Shown here in pieces: positions 1-7,134 of a stretch of 11,204 nucleotides of DNA (within the stretch, counting starts at the first letter, position 1; each line of letters starts with the position of its first letter). The position numbers were made by a program, and so were the translations under genes. Location: contig CAZGKF010000070.1 of NCBI GenBank assembly GCA_964526475.1, positions 1-11,204 of the forward strand. Direction: 5' to 3'. The notes below the pieces were generated by a model. It ran no database searches. It was not told where the DNA came from and saw nothing but the letters and a program-made list of their open reading frames with translations. The DNA comes from CAYVTV01 sp964526475 (GTDB lineage: Bacteria; Bacteroidota; Bacteroidia; Bacteroidales; GCA-2748055).

Positions 1-261
1 TGTTTTTTGGAATTTTTGCCAAATAATACAAGAATATTAGATGTAAGGTACTAAATACCTGATTAGTTACAAAACATCCATTTACATTGAATAAACGAAC
101 TAAGTAAGTAATGATTAATACTGTTGTTTTCATATTATTTTATAGAAAAACAATCAAACAGTATAAAAAGATATTTCTTAATTACATAATTCAAGCCATA
201 AATTTCCGCGAATCTTAAAAATTCATTTACTTTGAATTATTATTTTTAATTAGACTAAGTT
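1..261. other. AT-rich region without a gene, upstream of the Fur-family gene
   Basis: No coding frame with recognisable content is seen on either strand. A small perfect stem (AGGTA / TACCT, loop CTAAA) lies at 46-60 and an imperfect palindrome (AGTA...TACT) at 107-122. Neither is strong enough to call a terminator or an operator. The end nearest the gene carries a candidate promoter element, listed separately. The region is probably the intergenic space between the Fur-family gene and an unseen gene to the left. Confidence 0.5.
227..234 (+). promoter_or_regulatory. Candidate Bacteroidota -7 element for the Fur-family gene
   Basis: TTACTTTG matches the Bacteroidota -7 consensus TAnnTTTG at five of its six fixed positions. 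It ends 27 nt before the ATG at 262, which is close to the spacing of the perfect element before gldF. About 20 nt upstream there is only a weak TTTC at 203-206 in place of the usual TTTG/TTG of the -33 box. The call rests on the motif and its distance only. Confidence 0.35.
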
Positions 262-714
262 ATGACAAAAAAAGAGAATAAAAATACTGTAAAAATGATA
301 TTTACCCAGTATCTGGAGAAAAAGGGACACCGCAAAACCCCGGAACGATTTGCCATACTTGAAGAGATTTATTCAAGAGAAGGTCATTTCGACATTGAAT
401 CTTTATATATTTTCATGAAGAATAAGAATTACCGGGTAAGCCGTGCGACATTATATAACACCATTGAATTACTACTTGACTGCAACCTGGTGGTTAAACA
501 TCAGTTTGGAAAGAATATTGCCCAATTTGAGAAAGCTTACAAATGTATTCAGCACGATCATCTCATAGATATGGATACCGGAAAGGTAATTGAGTTTTGT
601 GATCCAAGAATCCTGGATATCATTAACACAGCATGTGAATTAAATAATTTTACACCATCACATCACTCTCTCTATATATATGGCAGAAATAAAAACAAAG
701 GGGAAATAACATAG
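262..714 (+). CDS. Fur-family metal/peroxide-responsive transcriptional regulator
   Basis: This is a probable DNA-binding repressor of the Fur/PerR/Zur superfamily, acting in the cytoplasm on metal or redox homeostasis genes. The N-terminal winged-helix domain (about residues 12-85) has the family pattern: GHRKTPER at 22-29, then the recognition-helix segment SRATLYNTIELL at 60-71. The C-terminal half keeps HDH at 98-100, the GKVIEFCDPRI stretch at 107-117 and HHSLYIYG at 134-141, which supply metal ligands and dimer contacts in the family. The CxxC pairs of structural-zinc Fur proteins are absent: where HDHLIC..C is usual, it reads HDHLIDMDTG. As I remember them, Bacteroidota Fur-like proteins commonly lack these cysteines, so this is probably a lineage trait and not decay. 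The length of 150 aa is normal. Met12 (295) is an alternative start. The gene stands alone and ends 11 nt from the stop of the convergent hydrolase gene. Which metal or signal it senses cannot be told. Confidence 0.88.
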   Translation: MTKKENKNTVKMIFTQYLEKKGHRKTPERFAILEEIYSREGHFDIESLYIFMKNKNYRVSRATLYNTIELLLDCNLVVKHQFGKNIAQFEKAYKCIQHDHLIDMDTGKVIEFCDPRILDIINTACELNNFTPSHHSLYIYGRNKNKGEIT

Positions 715-725
715 TCATCAGATCG

Positions 726-1337
726 TCATTTTACAGGAAAATCCAAAAGTCTTTTTGTTCCCAGATAGCCTTCAAGTCTGTCCCCGATCTTTACCGGGCC
801 TACTCCTTCAGGAGTGCCTGTATATATAAGGTCTCCGGTTTTTAATGTCATAAAACGTGAAACGTAGGAAATTATCTCTTCAAACGAAAATATCATATCT
901 TTTGAATTACCCTCCTGTACAGTTCTTCCATTCAGATCGAGACGAAAATCTAATTCGTTGATAGCGGGAAAATCAGTAACAGGGAGAAACCTGCTAACAA
1001 CAGCTGAATAATCAAATCCCTTTGCAATTTCCCAGGGAAGACCTTTATCCCGGCATTCTCTCTGGATATCTCTTGCAGTAAAATCAACGCCAAGGCCTAT
1101 TTCCGTAAAATATCTCGAAGCAAAAGTTTTCTGTATCGACCTTCCCAAGCGTGTGATTTTTAAAACAATTTCTATTTCATAGTGCACCTCAGAAGAAAAA
1201 TCAGGATAGAAAAAAGGCTTGTTTCCTATCACCAGTGCTGAGTCAGGTTTCATGAAAAACACCGGAACTTCAGGAACAGAGCTTCCAAGCTCCCTGACGT
1301 GTTTATGATAATTCATACCTATGCAAATAATTTTCAT
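726..1337 (-). CDS. Fumarylacetoacetate hydrolase (FAH) family protein
   Basis: This is a cytoplasmic metal-dependent enzyme of the FAH superfamily, which includes hydrolases, decarboxylases and isomerases acting on 2-oxo or acyl-pyruvate compounds (FAHD1 / YcgM-like). Visible family features are FMKP at 28-31, the metal-binding ExE pair E54/E56 in HYEIEI, D85 in GVDFTARD, the WEIAKGFD segment at 102-109 with K106, and TGTPEGVGPV at 173-182. At 203 aa it has the length of the single-domain form. All expected ligands are present, so it looks active, but the substrate cannot be read from sequence; acylpyruvase or oxaloacetate decarboxylase activity is possible. It lies 228 nt downstream of the exonuclease gene on the same strand. 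It may have its own promoter, but no clear TAnnTTTG element was found in front of it. Confidence 0.88.
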   Translation of the reverse strand: MKIICIGMNYHKHVRELGSSVPEVPVFFMKPDSALVIGNKPFFYPDFSSEVHYEIEIVLKITRLGRSIQKTFASRYFTEIGLGVDFTARDIQRECRDKGLPWEIAKGFDYSAVVSRFLPVTDFPAINELDFRLDLNGRTVQEGNSKDMIFSFEEIISYVSRFMTLKTGDLIYTGTPEGVGPVKIGDRLEGYLGTKRLLDFPVK

Positions 1338-1565
1338 CCCTCTTATTTATACTAACTTACTAAAGTTTCGCAGATGTTTATATCATACATATTAAATGGG
1401 TTATACGCAATAAGCAATTCTTTAAATCCTAATATTCAGTTATTTAAAATTTCCATTTTCAAAATAATATTTCATTCCTCGTATCAGAGATATTATAAAA
1501 AAGAATAAAACTGTTTTCCTCCTGTTTGATCTGAATTAATATCAACTGAAAATTATTTAAAATGA

Positions 1566-2336
1566 TTATTGCTTGCCAAATGTTTTAAGTTTTATGGCTG
1601 TAAGGACTTTTTTTGTATAGAGAGGAAAATCACTATTCATCATCCATGCAAAATAGGAAGGATCTTTTTTAAAAACATCCTCTACTAATTCCCCTTTATA
1701 TTTCCCGAAATTAAATACTTCCTTCTCGTTTTCATCCATTATGATACGGCCTGCAAAATCAAGATTTTTTGTATGGCTGGAGAAATCGGCCAGTGAAGAC
1801 ATATCATTTTCAAGTTCAGGGTATCGGTCAAGCTGAGCTTTCAGAACCTCGTAGGTTGCCCTTGTATCTGCTTCCGAGCTGTGTGCATTAAGCAAATCTT
1901 TATTGCAATAAAATTTATATGCAGCACTCAGTGTTCTTTGTTCCATTTTATGAAAAATAACCTGGACGTCTATCAGTTTTTTCTTTTTTAAATCAATATC
2001 AACACCAGCACGAAGGAACTCCTCAGCCAGCAATGGGATATCGAATCTATTGGAATTATATCCGGCAAGATCACATCCTTCGATCTCATTTGCGAGACTT
2101 TGTGCAATAGTGGAGAATGTTGGCGCATCTTTCACATCTTCATCGGATATACCGTGAATCTCCGTTGCCCTCACAGGGATAGGCATCTCAGGGTTTATAA
2201 GCATGGTTTTACTCCTTTCCTCTCCCTGAAGATCAATTTTAAGATAGGATAGTTCCACTATACGATCTTTGGAAATATCAATTCCTGTGGTTTCAAGATC
2301 GAAAAAAATCAGTGGATTTTTAAGATTTAGCTTCAT
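1566..2336 (-). CDS. DnaQ-like 3'-5' exonuclease (DEDDh) with C-terminal DUF3820-like domain
   Basis: This is probably a 3'-5' exonuclease related to the DNA polymerase III epsilon subunit. The five DEDDh catalytic residues can all be found: D13 and E15 in FFDLETTG, D99 in NRFDIPLL, and H152 and D157 in AHSSEADTR. The exonuclease domain covers roughly residues 8-168. A linker leads to a small C-terminal domain (about 205-245) with FGKYKGELVEDV and PSYFAWMM, resembling the DUF3820 family that is often attached to such nucleases. The gene starts 15 nt after dnaN on the same strand, so the two are probably co-transcribed. That pairing suggests a role in proofreading or in trimming ends near the sliding clamp. 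No clamp-binding motif was identified with confidence. The product could equally be a general repair or RNA exonuclease. Confidence 0.87.
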   Translation of the reverse strand: MKLNLKNPLIFFDLETTGIDISKDRIVELSYLKIDLQGEERSKTMLINPEMPIPVRATEIHGISDEDVKDAPTFSTIAQSLANEIEGCDLAGYNSNRFDIPLLAEEFLRAGVDIDLKKKKLIDVQVIFHKMEQRTLSAAYKFYCNKDLLNAHSSEADTRATYEVLKAQLDRYPELENDMSSLADFSSHTKNLDFAGRIIMDENEKEVFNFGKYKGELVEDVFKKDPSYFAWMMNSDFPLYTKKVLTAIKLKTFGKQ

Positions 2337-2351
2337 CCGGAATATTGGCTG

Positions 2352-3482
2352 TCAGGCATTTATCATCATTGGCATCAGAAGCATAAGAATATCTTCGCTC
2401 TCATTTTCCACCTCCCCGGGCAATATCAGCCCTGCTCTGGTCGGATCTGACATTTTTAATACAACATCAGATGAATGCAGATTGGAGAGTATTTCAATAA
2501 GAAAAGTGGACTTGAAACCAATTTCCATATCCTCTCCTTCATAATTAGCATTTAACCTCTCGTAGGCAGAGATTGAAAAATCAATATCCTGTGCGGAAAC
2601 CGTCAACTGATTCCCATTAATCTGTAATTTTACCAGATTACTTGCCTGATTGGAAAAAACTGAAACTCTTTTTAAACTATTAAATAATTCCAGTCTGTCA
2701 ATGGTGAGTTTATTAGGATTACTGGCAGGAATAACCGAATTGTAACTTGGATAATTCCCTTCAACAAGACGGCATACAAGTTTATAATCCGACAATGTAA
2801 AAGAAGCATTCTTCTCATCAAATTCTATTCTTACCTGATTATTCTCTTTAGCTAATATATTTTTCAGAAGTGAAGCAGGTTTTTTAGGCAGAATAAAAGA
2901 AGCAACTGAATCAGCTTTCCCATCAGTCCTTTTATAACGTACCAGTTTGTGTGCATCAGATGCTACAAAAGTAATATCATCAGTGGATATTTCGATGTAA
3001 ATGCCATTCATTACAGGACGAAGTTCATCATCAGCAGTTGCAAACAAAGCTTTGTTAATCCCATTAAAAAGAAGTTCTCCTTCAAGAGAAAAACCTGTCA
3101 TCTTTTCTTCCTTGATCTGAGGTAACAACGGGTACTCATCACCGTTATGACCGGTTAAAGTAAACTGACCATTTTCAGAACTAATGACAATGGTGAGATT
3201 ATCAGGATTAATATCAAAAGTAAGAGGCTGCTCCGGAAATTCCTTTAATGTATCACTTAGAATACGGGCAGGAATTGCGATTTTCCCTTTTTTACTTGCA
3301 TTCTCAAGCTTGAGTTTTGTTACCAGGGTTGATTCAAGGTCAGATGCCGTAATTTCCAGATCATTCCCATCAAGGGTAAACAGAAAATTATCGAGAATGG
3401 GCAATGTGTTTTTACTGCTTATAACTCTGCTGATAGATTGCAGGTGCGATAACAGTTCGATACTTGATACTACAAATTTCAT
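2352..3482 (-). CDS. dnaN: DNA polymerase III beta subunit (sliding clamp)
   Basis: This is the ring-shaped processivity factor that tethers DNA polymerase III and many repair proteins to DNA. The 376-aa product has the standard length, with three clamp folds at about 1-120, 130-245 and 246-376. Family landmarks include the N-terminal MKFVVSSIELLSHLQSISRVI, the IPARILSDTLKEFP segment after the first third, FVASDAHKLVRYK in the middle domain, LVEGNYPSYNSVIP near 240, and the C-terminal LLMPMM that ends the partner-binding pocket. The start at 3482 gives the canonical N-terminus. The gene is not next to dnaA here. Instead it follows gldF, gldG and a DUF4340-like gene and precedes a DnaQ-like exonuclease. 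A 7-bp repeat array lies 9-44 nt upstream of the start codon. Confidence 0.97.
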   Translation of the reverse strand: MKFVVSSIELLSHLQSISRVISSKNTLPILDNFLFTLDGNDLEITASDLESTLVTKLKLENASKKGKIAIPARILSDTLKEFPEQPLTFDINPDNLTIVISSENGQFTLTGHNGDEYPLLPQIKEEKMTGFSLEGELLFNGINKALFATADDELRPVMNGIYIEISTDDITFVASDAHKLVRYKRTDGKADSVASFILPKKPASLLKNILAKENNQVRIEFDEKNASFTLSDYKLVCRLVEGNYPSYNSVIPASNPNKLTIDRLELFNSLKRVSVFSNQASNLVKLQINGNQLTVSAQDIDFSISAYERLNANYEGEDMEIGFKSTFLIEILSNLHSSDVVLKMSDPTRAGLILPGEVENESEDILMLLMPMMINA

Positions 3483-3491
3483 CTCTTGTTC

Positions 3492-3526
3492 TAAAGGTTA
3501 AAGGTTAAAGTTCAAAGGCTAAAGTT
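3492..3526. repeat. Five-unit 7-bp tandem repeat directly upstream of dnaN
   Basis: On the plus strand the bases read as consecutive heptamers TAAAGGT, TAAAGGT, TAAAGTT, CAAAGGC, TAAAGTT. The array lies between the dnaN start codon (3482) and the DUF4340-like gene, within the dnaN leader or promoter region. On the dnaN sense strand it contains AGCCTTTG, which resembles a -7 element but does not fit TAnnTTTG. It may be a slipped-strand microsatellite, a dispersed Bacteroidota intergenic repeat, or a regulatory array; only the repetition itself is certain. Confidence 0.75.
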
Positions 3527-3590
3527 GTAATAAATTTTACTAAAGCAGAAATATTTTAAAAAGATTATCAATAATACAAAAAATTTCCCA

Positions 3591-4532
3591 TTAATAGATA
3601 AAATCTCCTGCATCTTTTCTCCATAGATCAACGAGTAAACTGCTCAGGGTCATTATCTCATTTTCATCGTTTCTCCTAATATAAAAAGTGTTCTGATTTT
3701 CATTTCCTCTATCCGCAACAGGCCATAAAGCAATTTGAATACTATCTTCGCTGTTGGTTTCAATAATACATTTTAGTTCCGGATATACTCCAAGGATGGA
3801 ATCAGTTAGTTGTCTGTCTTTAATAAAATCATTAAAAAAAACATCCATAAAATAACTGGTGAACATCTGCAATTTTTCCTGGTTAAGAATATTCCCGGGA
3901 TAAAAATAGTTTCCCTCAAGATTCTGTAACAAATAATTATTGCCAGCATTGATTATAGCAATACTTTTTTCAGGCTGAGACAGATATTGGATTTTCACAG
4001 TTGATATTTCTTCAGATTTTAAGGAGAACAGAAGACGCTCCCGCCAGAAATAAGGATCAGGGACAAGCACCTGATTCATTCGAATATCGGAAAAACCTGA
4101 AACTTCTACCTGGAACATTCCATCTGAACCTGCCTTCTGTAAGATATCCTGTCCATTAAATATAAACAGTAAGAAATTCCGGATTCTTCCACCAACATTG
4201 ATTTGAATATTTATTGTGTCCTGTCCCTTTTCATTCATATCATCCTCAAAGAATCCCTTTATCCTTAATCTGCTGAATGCAAAAAGAAAATTATCAACTG
4301 CCACCTTAGAAGGGCTAAGACTATCGTTTAATATCCATTCATCCCGCAATCTTTTAAGGTTTACAGTATCATCTCCGGTTATCAGGATTTGATGCACCTT
4401 ACAGGTATCAGCAATGGCAAAAAAAAATTCATTACGCCCCTCTCCATATATCCCGTCCCTCAGCAAAATAATAATCCAGGTTAAAACAAGAACTAATACA
4501 GGAATGATATAATATAAATACTTCTTAATCAT
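3591..4532 (-). CDS. Membrane-anchored DUF4340-like protein downstream of gldG
   Basis: No enzymatic function is recognised. The 313-aa product has one N-terminal membrane helix (about residues 6-24, IPVLVLVLTWIIILL) and a long soluble part predicted to lie outside the cytoplasmic membrane. The soluble part is rich in beta-type segments and recalls DUF4340 proteins, which accompany GldG-like ABC transporter auxiliary proteins. The frame stays open upstream to 4634, but I chose the ATG at 4532 because it places the membrane helix at the N-terminus and lies just 2 nt after the gldG stop; the upstream extension is out-of-frame gldG sequence with no family character. Tight coupling to gldF/gldG suggests a third component of that envelope complex. 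The DUF4340 assignment comes from context and general resemblance and is only moderately sure. Confidence 0.72.
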   Translation of the reverse strand: MIKKYLYYIIPVLVLVLTWIIILLRDGIYGEGRNEFFFAIADTCKVHQILITGDDTVNLKRLRDEWILNDSLSPSKVAVDNFLFAFSRLRIKGFFEDDMNEKGQDTINIQINVGGRIRNFLLFIFNGQDILQKAGSDGMFQVEVSGFSDIRMNQVLVPDPYFWRERLLFSLKSEEISTVKIQYLSQPEKSIAIINAGNNYLLQNLEGNYFYPGNILNQEKLQMFTSYFMDVFFNDFIKDRQLTDSILGVYPELKCIIETNSEDSIQIALWPVADRGNENQNTFYIRRNDENEIMTLSSLLVDLWRKDAGDFIY

Positions 4533-4534
4533 TT

Positions 4535-6265
4535 TCAGGATATTTTTCCATATTTCCTCTTTCTCACAAAGGAAAAGATGCCAGCAAAAACAAGGACTGA
4601 TAACACCGGCACCATTGTATTTATTAACTTCCACCTTAATTTCTGCCGGGAAGTTCTTATCCGGCTTCCATCGAGCAGTCTCAGCCTGAACTCCCTCTTT
4701 CTTAATAGAATAAGACCCTGATCATCTGTCATATAATTAATCACATTCATAATAAACTCCTTGTTCCCGAATGTCTGTCGTGTGTCTCTGTCATACCCGA
4801 GTGACAATGGTATTTTCTCTGATGGAGTTATCCTGACATCATTTCTGATAAGGTCCCCATCTCCTGCAATAAAAATGCTTGTAGGCATGCTGTAAGGGAT
4901 TATCTCCGCACCAGGAGGGTTTACTCCGGAAGGCACACCGTAATTCTTATAAAAGGATTCGAATATCCCTTCTGCCAGAACAGCTACAGGTAGTTTCGAT
5001 TTGTTAAAGGTACGTCTGTCATGTGTTTGAGCTACTTCATCCATGGAGATAACAACCGGATTATTGAGCCTGGTACTGGTATCTGAACTGGAAATAAGCA
5101 CAGTTCTCTTAATCTTTTGAGGAAAAACCGGAATTGTGTCAATTGCAGAAACAAATTGCCCCCGGATATAATTTAGTCCTTTCGTAATAATATGATCCGG
5201 GGATGGGGAAAACAAAGGATAATAAACCCATGGGAAAAGACGTACTGAAGGATCCTGCCCTTCAATTGCAGTTTCAACTTTTATTAAACTGCACTGCATG
5301 TCCCTGATCAGATTATAATCAATTCTGAAACCATACTTAAACAAAAGGTCATAAATATTTAAATCGATAAAAGATGTATACGTTTTCCCGGAAGTCAGAC
5401 TGTCGGGAAATGCCTGCACCGGATCAAGAAAAAACAGAACTTTTCCACCTCTCATAATATACTGGTCAATTGCGAACTTATCCCTTTCTGCAAATTTCTG
5501 TAAAGGCTGAGCTATTATAATTGCCTTATATTCAAGCAAATCATTTAGATTACCCTGTATGGCTCCCCTGTCAACCTGAAAAAACAAACTCAGTTCTGAA
5601 CTTATATCAAATACTTCGTAATATCCAAGTTCCTGCTGACCTTCAATAAATGCAATTTTTTCAATTTTTTCCGTACTTAAACTTTTAATTGCTTTTATAA
5701 ACTCATATTCGAGCGATGCAACAGAATTATTGAGGTTTACCTGGTATGGCAGGGAAGGGTTGTTTTTTAACAGGTTAACAGGGAAATCGACTCCCCCGTA
5801 ATTAATAAGCGCTCCCGGAAAAATGAGCTTTGTAGATAATCCTCCCTCTTTATCTTTCACCCTGATATCAGTTATACGTATTCCTTTGCCTGCAATATCC
5901 TGCATCATGCGGTCCCGGAGAACAGGATCAGGTTCATCATAAAGATTAATAAATTCATAATGAAGCATTCTTCCGGCATATGCCCTGAACTCCTCCAGGG
6001 TCTCACGAATTGATTTTCTGAACTGAATCAAATCGGATGGAAGATCACCGTCGAGATATATTTTTATAAAGACAGGTTTTTCAAGATTTTGTAATATGTC
6101 CCTTGTTACATATGCCAGGGAATATTTTTTTTCAGAAGTAAGGTCAATTCTGAAAAATCTTATATATGCAAAATAATTTATTACAAAAATTAATATTATA
6201 ACTGTAATAAGTTGTCCTGTATGCAGCCGTTTTAGTTCCTTCCTGTTCATATTTCTGTTTACCAT
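4535..6265 (-). CDS. gldG: GldG, gliding-motility-type ABC transporter auxiliary protein
   Basis: This is the large extracytoplasmic component of the GldAFG-type ABC transporter, which in Flavobacterium johnsoniae is needed for gliding; homologues also occur in non-gliding Bacteroidota. The 576-aa product has an N-terminal membrane helix (about 18-36), a conserved segment after it (DLTSEKKYSLAYVTRDIL, 41-58), a periplasmic ABC_transp_aux-like domain with IEGQQELGYYEV (207-218) and YIMRGGKVLFFLDP (269-282), and a C-terminal membrane helix (about 549-566) followed by a basic tail. It therefore appears anchored at both ends. The start at 6265 overlaps the end of gldF by 7 bp (ATGGTAA), typical of translational coupling; Met6 at 6250 is an alternative start without overlap. 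The ATPase partner GldA is not in the window. Confidence 0.9.
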   Translation of the reverse strand: MVNRNMNRKELKRLHTGQLITVIILIFVINYFAYIRFFRIDLTSEKKYSLAYVTRDILQNLEKPVFIKIYLDGDLPSDLIQFRKSIRETLEEFRAYAGRMLHYEFINLYDEPDPVLRDRMMQDIAGKGIRITDIRVKDKEGGLSTKLIFPGALINYGGVDFPVNLLKNNPSLPYQVNLNNSVASLEYEFIKAIKSLSTEKIEKIAFIEGQQELGYYEVFDISSELSLFFQVDRGAIQGNLNDLLEYKAIIIAQPLQKFAERDKFAIDQYIMRGGKVLFFLDPVQAFPDSLTSGKTYTSFIDLNIYDLLFKYGFRIDYNLIRDMQCSLIKVETAIEGQDPSVRLFPWVYYPLFSPSPDHIITKGLNYIRGQFVSAIDTIPVFPQKIKRTVLISSSDTSTRLNNPVVISMDEVAQTHDRRTFNKSKLPVAVLAEGIFESFYKNYGVPSGVNPPGAEIIPYSMPTSIFIAGDGDLIRNDVRITPSEKIPLSLGYDRDTRQTFGNKEFIMNVINYMTDDQGLILLRKREFRLRLLDGSRIRTSRQKLRWKLINTMVPVLSVLVFAGIFSFVRKRKYGKIS

Positions 6266-6990
6266 TTCCTGCTTATCAGTATTATACGCGTTAAAAAAAG
6301 AAAAAGAAATATTACTGAAATGAAATATACCAAATCCCTGCTATCAATAACCCCTCTTGACATACTTTTATAATGATAATCTATTCCCAGCTGACTGATA
6401 AACAGTGCTATTTCCCCGCTGTCTGTGAGTGTGGCTATAAGGTCAAACCCAAGGTATAAAAGAAAACACAACAATACCGAATTAATAAAGGCAATAATCT
6501 GACTGGATGTCAGAGAGGAAGAAAATACTCCTATTGCAGCATAAATACCTCCGAGAAAAGCAAGCCCGATATATGATCCCCAGGTGCCACCGGTATCAAT
6601 ATTTCCGGGAGTACTGCCAAGAAACCATACTGAAATATAAAAAACCAAAGTAGGGATAAGCGCAGTCAGGATCAATACCCATGAAGCCAGGAATTTGGCT
6701 ATCACTATCTGCATCTCATTCAGAGGCCTTGTAAATAACAATTCCAGCGTGCCAGACTTTCTTTCTTCCGCAATCATCCGCATGGTTATTGCCGGAACGA
6801 GAAAAAGAAATACCCATGGTGCTATAGAAAACAATGTTTCCAGGGAAGCATAACCGCTTTCAAGAACATTCATCTGACCATTAAAAACCCACATAAACAT
6901 TCCGGTAAGCATAATGAAAACTATTATCACCGCATACCCGGTAAATGAACCGAAAAAACTTCTGACTTCCCGTTTAAACAATGTCCACAT
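6259..6990 (-). CDS. gldF: GldF, ABC transporter permease of the gliding-motility type
   Basis: This is an ABC-2-type permease of the cytoplasmic membrane, partner of GldG and of a GldA-type ATPase encoded elsewhere. About six hydrophobic helices are seen (roughly 17-37, 55-72, 97-121, 140-160, 165-184, 219-238). Between helices two and three lies the signature RMIAEERKSGTLELLFTRPL (71-90), probably the helix that couples to the ATPase. The frame is open back to 7050, but I placed the start at 6990. MWTLFKREVRSFFGSFTGY is the usual N-terminus of this family, and a perfect TAnnTTTG promoter element lies at 7016-7023, so the transcript would begin downstream of the earlier ATG. The resulting 243 aa is the normal length. 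It is the first gene of the leftward block. Confidence 0.92.
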   Translation of the reverse strand: MWTLFKREVRSFFGSFTGYAVIIVFIMLTGMFMWVFNGQMNVLESGYASLETLFSIAPWVFLFLVPAITMRMIAEERKSGTLELLFTRPLNEMQIVIAKFLASWVLILTALIPTLVFYISVWFLGSTPGNIDTGGTWGSYIGLAFLGGIYAAIGVFSSSLTSSQIIAFINSVLLCFLLYLGFDLIATLTDSGEIALFISQLGIDYHYKSMSRGVIDSRDLVYFISVIFLFLFLTRIILISRKW

Positions 6991-7015
6991 AAAAATATTC
7001 GTATTCTTTAAATTA

Positions 7016-7023
7016 CAAAGGTA
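7016..7023 (-). promoter_or_regulatory. Bacteroidota -7 promoter element for gldF
   Basis: On the minus strand TACCTTTG matches the TAnnTTTG consensus recognised by the Bacteroidota primary sigma factor at every fixed position. Transcription would begin a few bases downstream and give a leader of roughly 20 nt before the gldF ATG at 6990. The -33 box is weak: the nearest TTG (7049-7051) is 24 nt upstream, longer than usual. Confidence 0.65.
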
Positions 7024-7098
7024 ATATATATATGGATGTAAAATTAACAACTAAACCATAACCCTGGATGATATATCTGACTTAAATATTTTTTTTAC

Positions 7099-7106
7099 TT
7101 TCTTTG
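7099..7106 (+). promoter_or_regulatory. Candidate -7 element for the secreted nitrilase-like gene
   Basis: TTTCTTTG matches TAnnTTTG at five of six fixed positions and ends 28 nt before the ATG at 7135, about the same spacing as the gldF element. It lies in the 144-nt gap between the divergent gldF and nitrilase-like genes. No convincing -33 TTG is seen at the right distance. Confidence 0.35.
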
Positions 7107-7134
7107 CATTATTAATCTTTCATTTCTTCATCAA

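Noticed and set aside
1338..1565. Possible small gene or RNA between the hydrolase and exonuclease genes
   Set aside because: The 228 nt are AT-rich, with no coding frame, no stable stem and no perfect TAnnTTTG element. The closest match on the minus strand near 1460 has one mismatch and no -33 box.
2269..3501. Plus-strand open frames opposite dnaN and the exonuclease
   Set aside because: They are antisense to two well-supported genes, and their Ser/Arg-rich translations show no family resemblance.
4533..4634. N-terminal extension of the DUF4340-like protein by 34 residues
   Set aside because: The extension is out-of-frame gldG coding sequence with a Cys/Trp-rich composition. The ATG at 4532, 2 nt after the gldG stop, gives a normal membrane-anchor N-terminus.
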